A stretch of 19,931 bases of DNA from Elusimicrobiota bacterium (lineage in GTDB: Bacteria > Elusimicrobiota > Elusimicrobia > UBA1565): contig DMEZ01000066.1 in the NCBI GenBank assembly GCA_003450735.1, forward strand, positions 1 to 19,931, given 5' to 3'. A program made the translations under genes and the position numbers. The notes under the pieces are model-generated. The model had not been told where the DNA came from and made no database searches. It worked only from the letters and a program-made list of their open reading frames with translations. Positions 7,641-14,363 of the stretch are shown here, one piece after another (position 1 is the stretch's first letter; each line of letters starts with the position of its first letter).

Positions 7641-8360
7641 TCAAAGAAGCTTGCCCGCGATGACGTCGAGGCTCCTGGCGAAATCGGTGTTGAGCAGGCG
7701 CTCGGGATCGCCCAGGGCACCCTCGAGGCCGGAGTCGAAGTCCAGCGCCCCGAGCAGCTCGGCGCCCTCGAAGGCGGGGAGCGGCTCGCCGCGGCGCAGG
7801 TTCTCGACGACGCCGGCGGTCTGGACCCCGAGGCGGCCGAAGAGTTCCAGAGCACGCTTCGCGCTCTCGCGCGCGAGCAGGGAGGGCGTGGTCACGACAA
7901 GGAGCTCCGCGCGCGGGATCCAGCGCACGACGTCGAGGCCCGCGTCGCCGATGCCGGGCGGCATGTCCAGCACCAGACAGTCGAGCTCCCCCCACTGCGT
8001 GATGGCGAGCAGCTCGAGCATCGCGCTCGAAGCCTCGGCGCCGCGCAGGGGGACGGCGCGGCCCTTCGAGAAGAAGGCGGCGGACATGAGGCGCACGCCC
8101 GCGACCAGCGGCGGGACGATACCCTTCTCCTCCGCGGGGAAGGCCGCGCCGGCGCCGAGGATGAGGTGGTCGCAGGCCCCCGAGAAGTCCAGGTCGAAGA
8201 GGCCGGACTGGAGGCCCCGGCGAGCCAAAAGGAGGGCCAGGGTGGAGGAGACCAGGCTCTTGCCGATGCCGCCCTTCCAGCCGGTGACCGCCAGGACGCG
8301 GCGCACGCCGGAGAGGCGCTTGGCGATGACCGCCGGGCGGGGGTCGATGGGGCCGCTCAC
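7641..8360 (-). CDS. Mrp/MinD-type P-loop ATPase, probable HypB-equivalent nickel-insertion factor
   Basis: A 239-residue SIMIBI-class ATPase. The deviant Walker A is GWKGGIGKS at 27-35, with the signature lysine at 29. The switch I region is LFDLDFSGAC (54-63), and the Walker B region is LDMPPGIGDA (131-140). It lacks the C-terminal CxxC that Mrp/NBP35/ApbC iron-sulfur carriers use to bind a cluster; its only cysteines are C63 and C128. It overlaps hypA by 4 nt (GTGA) and starts with GTG. In Thermococcus, the protein called HypB is an Mrp/MinD-family ATPase that pairs with HypA to insert nickel into hydrogenase, so the same role is inferred here. A canonical GTPase HypB (His-rich, GxxGxGKT) is not in the window. 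An alternative is a general iron-sulfur or partition-type ATPase, but the hypA coupling makes that less likely. Confidence 0.82.
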   Translation of the reverse strand: MSGPIDPRPAVIAKRLSGVRRVLAVTGWKGGIGKSLVSSTLALLLARRGLQSGLFDLDFSGACDHLILGAGAAFPAEEKGIVPPLVAGVRLMSAAFFSKGRAVPLRGAEASSAMLELLAITQWGELDCLVLDMPPGIGDAGLDVVRWIPRAELLVVTTPSLLARESAKRALELFGRLGVQTAGVVENLRRGEPLPAFEGAELLGALDFDSGLEGALGDPERLLNTDFARSLDVIAGKLL

Positions 8361-8770
8361 GTCTCCCCCTCCACCTGGGAGACCCTCACGCCCCTCCCTT
8401 CGGCCACCTCGAAATCGGGCCCCGCGCAGCCCGGGCAGCGCAGGTAGACGTGGGCCATCTCGGGCACGAAGTGGATGTGCTCCGCCTCTTCGGCGTCCGC
8501 GCCGGCCGCGCCCTCGGCCAGGCTCCAGCGCCGGCCGCAGGCCTTGCAGGCGAAGAGAGCCGGTTCACTCTCGGTCCGGATAAGGGCTCCAGCGAGCAGG
8601 GGCCGCCCGGCCTTCTGGATCTCTTCCAGGGAGAAGCGGAAGGCGTCGAGGTCCATGCGCTGGAGCTCCCCGACCCGGACGACGATCCCCGTGACCCGCT
8701 TGAGCGAGCCGTCCTTGGCGGCCTTCTCGGCCGCGTCCAGCACCGCCTCCGCCAGGGCCCATTCATGCAT
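8357..8770 (-). CDS. hypA: Hydrogenase nickel-insertion protein HypA (archaeal-type long zinc loop)
   Basis: A 137-residue metallochaperone that delivers nickel to the large subunit of [NiFe]-hydrogenases. The start at 8770 gives the invariant N-terminus Met-His-Glu, whose His2 binds nickel; an in-frame ATG 15 nt upstream would bury it. The zinc site consists of C75/C78 and C112/C115. The 33 residues between the two CxxC pairs are far more than in the E. coli or Helicobacter proteins. They end in a HIHFVPEMAHVYLRCPGC stretch like that of Thermococcus HypA. The gene overlaps the sigma-54 activator by 8 nt and the Mrp-type ATPase by 4 nt. Its presence next to an Mrp-type partner fits the archaeal HypA-HypB pair. 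HypC, D, E and F are not in the window. Confidence 0.93.
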   Translation of the reverse strand: MHEWALAEAVLDAAEKAAKDGSLKRVTGIVVRVGELQRMDLDAFRFSLEEIQKAGRPLLAGALIRTESEPALFACKACGRRWSLAEGAAGADAEEAEHIHFVPEMAHVYLRCPGCAGPDFEVAEGRGVRVSQVEGET

Positions 8771-10127
8771 GGTTCTCGACTCCATACGCCTTGAGCTTGA
8801 GATGCAGGGTCTTGCGGTCGATCCCCAGCGCTTCCGCCGTCCGGGACTTGTTGCCCTCGAAGCGGGACAGCGCCCGAAGGATATGCTCCCGCTCCAGTTC
8901 GGCGAGAGTGACGACCGAGTCCGCCGTCCCTCTGGGTTCGCGGCCGGGCGCGGCCGGCTCGAGCATGGGCAGGCTCTGCGGGCGGATGACCGGACCCTCG
9001 GCCAGGATGAGGGCCCGCTCGATCACGTTCTCGAGTTCCCGGATGTTGCCCGGCCAAGGATAGGCGAGGAGGAGGCGCATCGCCTCCTCCGAGATGGAGA
9101 CGGCGCCCTTCCCGCTCCTGCGGCCGTGCTTCGCGAGGAGATGCCGGGCGAGCTCCGGGATGTCGTCCTGGCGCTCGCGCAGGGGCGGCAGATGGATGGA
9201 GACCACGTTGAGGCGGTAATAGAGGTCGTCGCGGAACTCGCCCCGCTCGACGGCCTTCCTCAGGTCGCGGTTGGTCGCCGCGACGATCCGCGCGTCGATC
9301 TTGACCGGCCTGGAGTCGCCGACCTTCCGGATCTCCCGCTCCTGGATGGCTCGCAGGAGCTTGACCTGGACGTCCTGCCCGATGTTCCCGACCTCGTCGA
9401 GAAAGACGGTGCCGCCGTCGGCCAGTTCCAGCTTTCCCTTCCTCGTCTCGACGGCGTCGGTGAAAGCGCCCCGGACATGGCCGAAGAGTTCGCTCTCGAA
9501 CAGGGTCGGGACGATGCTGCCGCAGTCGACCGGGATGAACGCCCCCCCCCGCCGGGCGCTCGCCCGATGGATGGCCCTCGCGGCGAGTTCCTTGCCGGTG
9601 CCGCTCTCGCCGCTGAGCAGGACGGTCGCCTCCGTCGGCGCGACCTTGTCGATGAGGGCCCGGACTTCCCGCATCCCGGCGCCGGAGCCGACCATGGGGG
9701 CTTCCTTCAAGACGGTCGTCAGCTCCTCGCGGAGGACCGCGTTCTCCATCGAGAGCCTTCGCTTCTCGAGGGCGCGCCCGAGGATGGAGAGCATCTCCTC
9801 CGGGGTGAAGGGCTTCGGGAGGAAATCGTAGGCGCCCAGCTTCATGGCCTCCACCGCGGACGACACGGAAGGGTGCCCGGTGATGATGAGGACGAGGGTC
9901 TCCGGGGCCGCCTCCTTGATCCGGCGCAGGACATCGAGCCCCGGCATCCCGGGCATGCGCAGGTCGAGGATCACGAGATCGAAGGAACGGCGGTGCAGGG
10001 CTTTGAGGCCCTCGGCTCCCGAACCGGCTTCCTCGACGGAGTAGCCCCGCCGCTCCAGGATCTGGCGGCAGGAGTCGCGGAGGACTTCCTCGTCATCGAT
10101 GACCAGAACGCTAATCGGCAGGGGCAT
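8763..10127 (-). CDS. NtrC-family sigma-54-dependent response regulator
   Basis: A 454-residue transcriptional activator with three domains. The receiver (about 1-120) has acidic pocket D11/D12, phosphoacceptor D55, T83 and K105. The AAA+ sigma-54 activation domain (about 145-370) has Walker A GESGTGK (173-179), the sigma-54 contact loop as GAFTDA (220-225) and Walker B TVFLDE (240-245). The Fis-type helix-turn-helix is at about 426-450 (NKSRTAEALGIDRKTLHLKL). When phosphorylated, such proteins bind upstream activating sites and open RNA polymerase-sigma-54 complexes. The start at 10127 (MPLPIS) is preferred to the ATG at 10145 because GAGGG lies upstream and the receiver begins directly. It overlaps the sensor kinase by 17 nt, so the two form a cognate pair. 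The likely target is the divergent control region at 12067-12208. The GAFTDA loop replaces the common GAFTGA glycine with aspartate, a variant also seen in other active members. Confidence 0.93.
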   Translation of the reverse strand: MPLPISVLVIDDEEVLRDSCRQILERRGYSVEEAGSGAEGLKALHRRSFDLVILDLRMPGMPGLDVLRRIKEAAPETLVLIITGHPSVSSAVEAMKLGAYDFLPKPFTPEEMLSILGRALEKRRLSMENAVLREELTTVLKEAPMVGSGAGMREVRALIDKVAPTEATVLLSGESGTGKELAARAIHRASARRGGAFIPVDCGSIVPTLFESELFGHVRGAFTDAVETRKGKLELADGGTVFLDEVGNIGQDVQVKLLRAIQEREIRKVGDSRPVKIDARIVAATNRDLRKAVERGEFRDDLYYRLNVVSIHLPPLRERQDDIPELARHLLAKHGRRSGKGAVSISEEAMRLLLAYPWPGNIRELENVIERALILAEGPVIRPQSLPMLEPAAPGREPRGTADSVVTLAELEREHILRALSRFEGNKSRTAEALGIDRKTLHLKLKAYGVENHA

Positions 10128-12066
10128 CGGCCCTCGCGCCCGCATCGCGCGGGAGGAGGATGGTCACGTCCGTTCCCTTTCCCGGCTCGCTCTTCAGTCC
10201 GATCGTCCCGCCGTGCTTCTTGACGATCCCGTAGCTGATGGCGAGTCCGAGCCCCGTCCCGCGGCCGACATCCTTCGTCGTAAAGAAAGGCTCGAATACG
10301 CGCTGAAGGTTCTCCGGAGAGATCCCGCAGCCCGTATCGCTCACGGAGATCTCCGCGCGCGAGCCGCCGTCCAAACTGCGGGTCGAGACCTTGAGCGTGC
10401 CGCCGCGGCCCTCCATCGCCTCGGCGGCGTTCATGATCACATTGAGCAGGACCTGGCGGATCCTGTCCCGGTCCATGGAGAGCAGCGGCAGAGCGGGATC
10501 GAACTCCTTGACGACGCGGATGTCGTCGAAGAGGATCTGCCGGCCGATGAAATCGAGGGTCTTGGCCGCCAACTCGTTGAGGTCGGCGTCCTCGATCCGT
10601 GGCTCGGTCTGCCGGGCGAACTCAAGGAGGCCTTTGACGATGTCGCGCACCCGCTCGGTCTCCCGAGCAACCTTCTCGAGGTTCTCCCGCCTGGGGTCGC
10701 CGGCGGGGGTGTCCTCGAGCAGGAGGTGCGTGTAGACGAGGATCCCGCCCAGGGGGGTGTTGATTTCGTGGGCCACGCCCGCCGCAAGCCGCCCGATCGT
10801 AGCCAAGCGCTCCGTCTCTTTGATCGTCTCCTGCGCCTGGCGGCGGATCTGCTCGTCGCGTTCGTGGATGGAATCCGCCATCAGATTGAAGGTGCGGGCC
10901 AACTCGCCCAGTTCGTCCCTCCGGTCGACTTCCACCCGGTACGAGAGGTCCCCCTTGCCCAACTGCACCGCTCCGGCGGTGAGCTTCGCGACAGGCCCCA
11001 GGATGACCCCGGAAAGAACGTAGGAGAGCGCCGATACCAGGATGATGCCCAGGAGGACGATGCCGAGGAAGGCTGTGCAGACCTCCTTTCGAAGATCGGC
11101 ATAAGGCCGCTCCAGGATCCCCACGTACAGGATGCCCACGATCCCGCCCAGGGCGTCCCGGATGGGCTCATACGCCGTGAGATACCAATCGTTGACGACG
11201 AAAGCCCTTCCGATGTAGGTCCTACCCTGCCCCAGCACCGTGTCTGCGACCTCCTGAGAGATTCTCGTGCCGATGGCGCGCTCCCCCCTCTCATCCAACA
11301 CGGTCGTAGCGATGCGCAAGTCGCCCTGGAAAAGCGTGACGGAACCAGCGCTGCGGCCCTTATACTGGCTGTCCCCGTAGAGGATCTTCTTGGCCTTGTC
11401 CACGATGTCGTTGTTGCGGTTGAGGAGCCTGCCGGCGAAGAGGACGCCCAAGAGCCCGCCGGAGTCGTCCAAGACGGGCCCCGCTGCGGCGAGAACGAGC
11501 CCAGAGGTCTCCTCGGTCTTCTCCGTCGCTTTTGCCATCTTGGTCGGGACGAACCGGATATGGGCTCGCGCCAAGAGGGCCTGATCGAAAGCCGCCAGAT
11601 CGCCCTGGGACAGGATCAGGTTCGCGAATGCCTCGTTCCCACTGTTCAGAGCTTTCCGGATCAGAGGATTCTCAAAGAGGCTTCGGCCTCTCAAGCCGGC
11701 GTTGCCGGCGCAGTAGACGACCTTTCCGCTCCGGCCGACCAGAGCCAGCATGTCCAGGCTCTCGCCCTGCTTGATCTTGTCGAGCTGCCTGCCGGCGCTC
11801 GCGTGGTTGCGGCCGAGCAGCGCTTCCTTGACGAAAAAGCGGTCCGAGGACAACCGCACCGCATTGCGCACATCGTCCATGGCCCGGTTGTACACCTCCC
11901 GGGCCGAATTCATGTCCCGCATCGCCTTGCCCTGCATCTCCGCGAAAATCCTGCCGGAGATGAAATGCAGGCCCATGCCTGCGGCCATGGCCCCGGTTAT
12001 CCCGATCGCCATGCCGAAACTCAGGAAGAGTTTCGTCCTAAGGGATAATGTCACAGTTTCGGTCAT
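10111..12066 (-). CDS. Membrane sensor histidine kinase with Cache-like sensor and HAMP
   Basis: A 651-residue two-component kinase. TM1 is at about 12-34, followed by an extracytoplasmic sensor of about 290 residues (about 35-325). Its LDMLALVGRSGKVVYC and GGIVGILYVGILERPYADL stretches resemble double-Cache sensors that bind small ligands. TM2 (about 331-355) and a HAMP linker (about 356-410) come next. The dimerisation domain has H433 in VAHEINTPLGG. The ATP-binding domain has N-box NVIMNAAEAM (542-551), DTGCG (577-581), FEPFFTTKD and GTGLG (603-607). The ligand is unknown; a metabolite linked to the electron acceptor would make sense but is a guess. The ATG at 12066 is chosen. A GTG at 12093 would add nine residues and lie inside an inverted repeat. 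Neither has a clear ribosome site, so the start is uncertain. It is the first gene of the minus-strand run and divergent from the hydrogenase operon. Confidence 0.92.
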   Translation of the reverse strand: MTETVTLSLRTKLFLSFGMAIGITGAMAAGMGLHFISGRIFAEMQGKAMRDMNSAREVYNRAMDDVRNAVRLSSDRFFVKEALLGRNHASAGRQLDKIKQGESLDMLALVGRSGKVVYCAGNAGLRGRSLFENPLIRKALNSGNEAFANLILSQGDLAAFDQALLARAHIRFVPTKMAKATEKTEETSGLVLAAAGPVLDDSGGLLGVLFAGRLLNRNNDIVDKAKKILYGDSQYKGRSAGSVTLFQGDLRIATTVLDERGERAIGTRISQEVADTVLGQGRTYIGRAFVVNDWYLTAYEPIRDALGGIVGILYVGILERPYADLRKEVCTAFLGIVLLGIILVSALSYVLSGVILGPVAKLTAGAVQLGKGDLSYRVEVDRRDELGELARTFNLMADSIHERDEQIRRQAQETIKETERLATIGRLAAGVAHEINTPLGGILVYTHLLLEDTPAGDPRRENLEKVARETERVRDIVKGLLEFARQTEPRIEDADLNELAAKTLDFIGRQILFDDIRVVKEFDPALPLLSMDRDRIRQVLLNVIMNAAEAMEGRGGTLKVSTRSLDGGSRAEISVSDTGCGISPENLQRVFEPFFTTKDVGRGTGLGLAISYGIVKKHGGTIGLKSEPGKGTDVTILLPRDAGARADAPAD

Positions 12067-12077
12067 TCTACTATTTA

Positions 12078-12094
12078 TGTGGCATTCCGCCACA
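12078..12094. promoter_or_regulatory. Perfect inverted repeat, candidate activator-binding site
   Basis: TGTGGC-ATTCC-GCCACA: 6-base perfect arms with a 5-base spacer. It lies about 60-75 bases upstream of the sigma-54-like element, the usual zone for an NtrC-type upstream activating site. Another GCCACA half-site overlaps the -12 element at 12169-12174. Confidence 0.55.
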
Positions 12095-12096
12095 CA

Positions 12097-12115
12097 AGGC
12101 AGTGGCGTTTTGCCT
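12097..12115. repeat. Second inverted repeat AGGCA-N9-TGCCT
   Basis: Five-base perfect arms at 12097-12101 and 12111-12115, directly beside the first inverted repeat. It could be a second activator dimer site about two helical turns from the first, but short arms like these can occur by chance. Confidence 0.35.
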
Positions 12116-12171
12116 CACAAAAAACGATTTGCCGCATTTTATCCACTTTTTGCCTTGGAAGTTTTGTTGCC
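12109..12171 (+). repeat. Phased TTTGCC direct repeats
   Basis: TTTGCC occurs at 12109-12114, 12128-12133 and 12149-12154, and the related GTTGCC at 12166-12171. The starts are 19, 21 and 17 bases apart, so they fall on roughly the same face of the helix. They may be a regulator array, with the last copy being the -12 box itself. Confidence 0.45.
12156..12170 (+). promoter_or_regulatory. Sigma-54-like -24/-12 promoter of the hydrogenase operon
   Basis: TGGAAGTTTTGTTGC matches the sigma-54 pattern TGGCAC-N5-TTGC at TGG, the A of the -24 box, and all of TTGC, with exact spacing between the GG and GC pairs. The mismatches are at two -24 positions. Transcription would start near 12182, leaving a short leader with the ribosome site at 12199-12203 before the ATG at 12209. 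The NtrC-type activator encoded divergently fits this reading. Confidence 0.55.
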
Positions 12172-12198
12172 ACAGATATCCGTGGAACGCGTCGGTAC

Positions 12199-12203
12199 GG
12201 AGG
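12199..12203 (+). promoter_or_regulatory. Ribosome binding site of the lone receiver gene
   Basis: GGAGG ends 5 nt before the ATG at 12209. It fixes the start of the first gene of the plus-strand operon, although the frame stays open further upstream into the divergent kinase. Confidence 0.75.
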
Positions 12204-12208
12204 TTGAA

Positions 12209-12619
12209 ATGGCGAATCCCAAGGTTCTGATTGTAGACGACGACCAAGACTTCGTCGCCGGACTGCGGCTCGTGCTGGAGAATCAGCGCTACGAAGTCTT
12301 GGCGGCCCACGACCGCGAAGATGGCTTGCGCCGCCTGCGGGATTCGGACCCGGACATCATCTTGCTGGATATCCTCATGGGCAAGGGCGCCGACGGCATC
12401 CTGTTCGCGCGAAAGGTCCGCCAGGATCCCGATTTCGCACGGTTCGCCAAGACGCCGATCCTCGTCATGACGAGCATGCGCCAGCAGACGGGCTTCTTCT
12501 TCCCCGGCGAACCCAAGCACCCGGTCTTCTTCCCGATCGACGCTCTCGTGGAGAAGCCCATCAAGCCCGCCGAGCTCCTGGAGAAGGTCTCGGGCATGCT
12601 GGAGGCGAAGACCGCGTGA
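12209..12619 (+). CDS. Single-domain response regulator (CheY-like receiver)
   Basis: A 136-residue stand-alone receiver. The acidic pocket is D10/D11/D12, the phosphoacceptor is D54 (IILLDILMG), T88 is the switch residue, and K116 is the conserved lysine (VEKPIKP). An insertion between beta4 and beta5 (about 89-112, QQTGFFFPGEPKHPVFFPID) makes it slightly longer than CheY. There is no output domain, so it must act through protein contacts or as a phosphorelay intermediate. It is the first gene of the hydrogenase operon, overlaps the next gene by 4 nt (GTGA), and has a good ribosome site. Its most likely partner is the receiver-kinase encoded directly after it. Confidence 0.9.
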   Translation: MANPKVLIVDDDQDFVAGLRLVLENQRYEVLAAHDREDGLRRLRDSDPDIILLDILMGKGADGILFARKVRQDPDFARFAKTPILVMTSMRQQTGFFFPGEPKHPVFFPIDALVEKPIKPAELLEKVSGMLEAKTA

Positions 12620-13728
12620 GCCTGGGCACGAAGCGCTCCTCCATCCTCGTCATCGATGACGAGGAGACCCTCCGGGACGCCTGCCGGCAGACGCTGGAGC
12701 GCAACCCGGATTATGGGGTGGAATGCGCCGATGACGGCCCCGCCGGCATCGCGCGCGTCCGACGGGGCGTTTTCGACCTAGTCATCGTGGACCTGAAGCT
12801 GCCCGGGATGGGCGGCATCGAGATCATCCGCGAGATCCTTCGCTTCGACCCGACCATCGTCACCCTCATCATCACCGGCTACCCCACGGTGGCCTCCGCG
12901 GTCGACGCGATGAAGAACGGCGCCTACGATTTCCTCCCCAAGCCTTTCACCCCTGACGAACTGAGGATCATCGTCAGGCGGGCGCTCGAGAAAAGGCACC
13001 TCGAATCCGAGCGCCGCGCCTTGCTGGCCGAGAGGGAGAGCCTGCAGAGGAACTTCGTGAGCCTCGTCTCGCACGAGCTTCGCGCCCCCCTGATCTGCGT
13101 GGAGCAGTACGTGGACGCCATCCTGACCGGAGCGGTCGGGAAGATCGTCCCGGAGCAGGAGGACATCCTGCGGCGCATCTCCATCCGGATGGAAGGCCTC
13201 CTGGGGCTCATCGACACCTGGCTGAACCTCAACCGCATGAAGACCGGGAAGTACGATGCCGGGATGAAAGAGTTCGGCGTCCTGCCGATGCTGCGCGAAG
13301 CGGTCGAGACGCTCCAGCCCGCCGCGCAGGCTCGGGGAGTGCGCGTGAGCGTGGATGGCCCGGAAGGCCTGAACATCACGGCCGACCCGGAATGCCTGAA
13401 GATCCTGTTCATGAACCTCATCGGGAATGCCGTCAAATACAACCGGGAGAATGGGTCCGTCTCCATCCGGGCCGCAGCCCTCGAAGAAGGCGGAGCGTCC
13501 ATCGAGGTGCGCGACACCGGGAGGGGCATCCCCGCAGAGGACCTGCCGCTCATCTTCGACGAGTTCTACCGCGGAAGGGACGGAGGAAAGGACAAGCCCG
13601 CCGGGAGCGGCCTTGGCCTGGCCCTCGTCCGGCAGATCGTCCAGCTCCACGACGGCCGCATCGACGTGAACAGCGAGCTCGGAAAAGGGACGTCCTTCTC
13701 AGTGACGCTCCCATCAAGGAGGAAGTGA
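12616..13728 (+). CDS. Receiver-histidine kinase (REC-HisKA-HATPase), soluble
   Basis: A 370-residue cytoplasmic signalling protein with the receiver placed before the kinase. The receiver (about 8-125) has D14/D15, phosphoacceptor D59, T87 and K109. A short coiled linker leads to the dimerisation domain with H153 in SHELRAPL. The ATP-binding domain has N267/N271, DTGRG (300-304) and GSGLGLA (330-336). It has no membrane segment and no DNA-binding domain. Its receiver is strikingly similar to that of the sigma-54 regulator on the other strand (both share DFLPKPFTP and LIITG), suggesting duplication. It starts with GTG overlapping the lone receiver's stop, and its stop shares one base with the hdrC start. 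It probably phosphorylates the lone receiver and may receive a phosphate from the membrane kinase; both links are inference. Confidence 0.9.
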   Translation: MSLGTKRSSILVIDDEETLRDACRQTLERNPDYGVECADDGPAGIARVRRGVFDLVIVDLKLPGMGGIEIIREILRFDPTIVTLIITGYPTVASAVDAMKNGAYDFLPKPFTPDELRIIVRRALEKRHLESERRALLAERESLQRNFVSLVSHELRAPLICVEQYVDAILTGAVGKIVPEQEDILRRISIRMEGLLGLIDTWLNLNRMKTGKYDAGMKEFGVLPMLREAVETLQPAAQARGVRVSVDGPEGLNITADPECLKILFMNLIGNAVKYNRENGSVSIRAAALEEGGASIEVRDTGRGIPAEDLPLIFDEFYRGRDGGKDKPAGSGLGLALVRQIVQLHDGRIDVNSELGKGTSFSVTLPSRRK

Positions 13729-14363
13729 TGCCGCTCCAACAGACCATCAAGTACGAGGCTGACCGGGACCCGCATTTCGCGGACTGGATCCAGAGCGTGG
13801 CCGGAGGCGAGAACCTGCGCCAGTGCATCCAGTGCGGGCTCTGCAGCGCGACCTGCCCGCTCTCGCTCTACATGGACTATACGCCCCGGCGCCTCATCAA
13901 CCTGGCGCGGGAAGGATTCAAGAAGGAGGTGCTGAGCAGCTTCACCATCTGGCTGTGCGCGAGCTGCTATGCCTGCCGGGCGGAATGCCCCAAGCAGATC
14001 AAGGTGACGGACATCATGTACACGCTCAAGCGGCGCGCCATCCAGGAGAACGCCTTCCCCAAGCGCTTCCCCATCCCGGTCCTGGCCCGCGAGTTCGGCA
14101 AGATGGTCTTCACCTTCGGCAGGGTCAACGAAACGCTCCTGGTCATCGACCTCTTCCTCCGCACGAACTGGCTGAGGTTCCTGAGCATGACGGGCCTGGG
14201 CCTCAACCTGATGCGCACCGGCCGCATGTCCTTTCTGCCCGAGAGCATCAAGCGGCGCGAGGAACTGCGCAAGATCCTGGGCTCCCTCGAGGGCAAGGAC
14301 GAGTTCCTGACATGGGCGGGGCCTGTCGCGAAACTGCTGGATGAGAAGGAGATGCTCAAATGA
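13728..14363 (+). CDS. hdrC: Heterodisulfide reductase-like subunit C (two [4Fe-4S])
   Basis: A 211-residue electron-transfer subunit. Two ferredoxin-type [4Fe-4S] motifs are visible: C33/C36/C39/C43 (CIQCGLCSATCP) and C77/C80/C83/C87 (CASCYACRAECP). It carries electrons from HdrA to the catalytic HdrB. The C-terminal half (about 100-211) is helical with no further cysteine motifs. This is the soluble HdrC form, not the membrane HdrE type. AAGGAGG 5 nt upstream supports the ATG. It overlaps hdrB by 4 nt. In methanogens the HdrBC acceptor is CoM-S-S-CoB, which bacteria lack, so the acceptor here is unknown. Confidence 0.93.
   Translation: MPLQQTIKYEADRDPHFADWIQSVAGGENLRQCIQCGLCSATCPLSLYMDYTPRRLINLAREGFKKEVLSSFTIWLCASCYACRAECPKQIKVTDIMYTLKRRAIQENAFPKRFPIPVLAREFGKMVFTFGRVNETLLVIDLFLRTNWLRFLSMTGLGLNLMRTGRMSFLPESIKRREELRKILGSLEGKDEFLTWAGPVAKLLDEKEMLK

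Larger units (their letters stand above)
12067..12208. promoter_or_regulatory. Divergent control region between kinase and hydrogenase operons
   Basis: The only sizeable non-coding stretch between the two operons, visibly more AT-rich than the surrounding genes. It carries a perfect inverted repeat (12078-12094), a second imperfect palindrome (12097-12115), TTTGCC motifs repeated about every 20 bases, and a sigma-54-like element at 12156-12170. Transcription in both directions must start here or be read in from outside. No convincing sigma-70 -35/-10 pair was found for either strand. Confidence 0.7.

Noticed and set aside
7641..8360. ParA chromosome-partition ATPase
   Set aside because: No parB partner or parS-like sites, and tight coupling to hypA points to nickel insertion.
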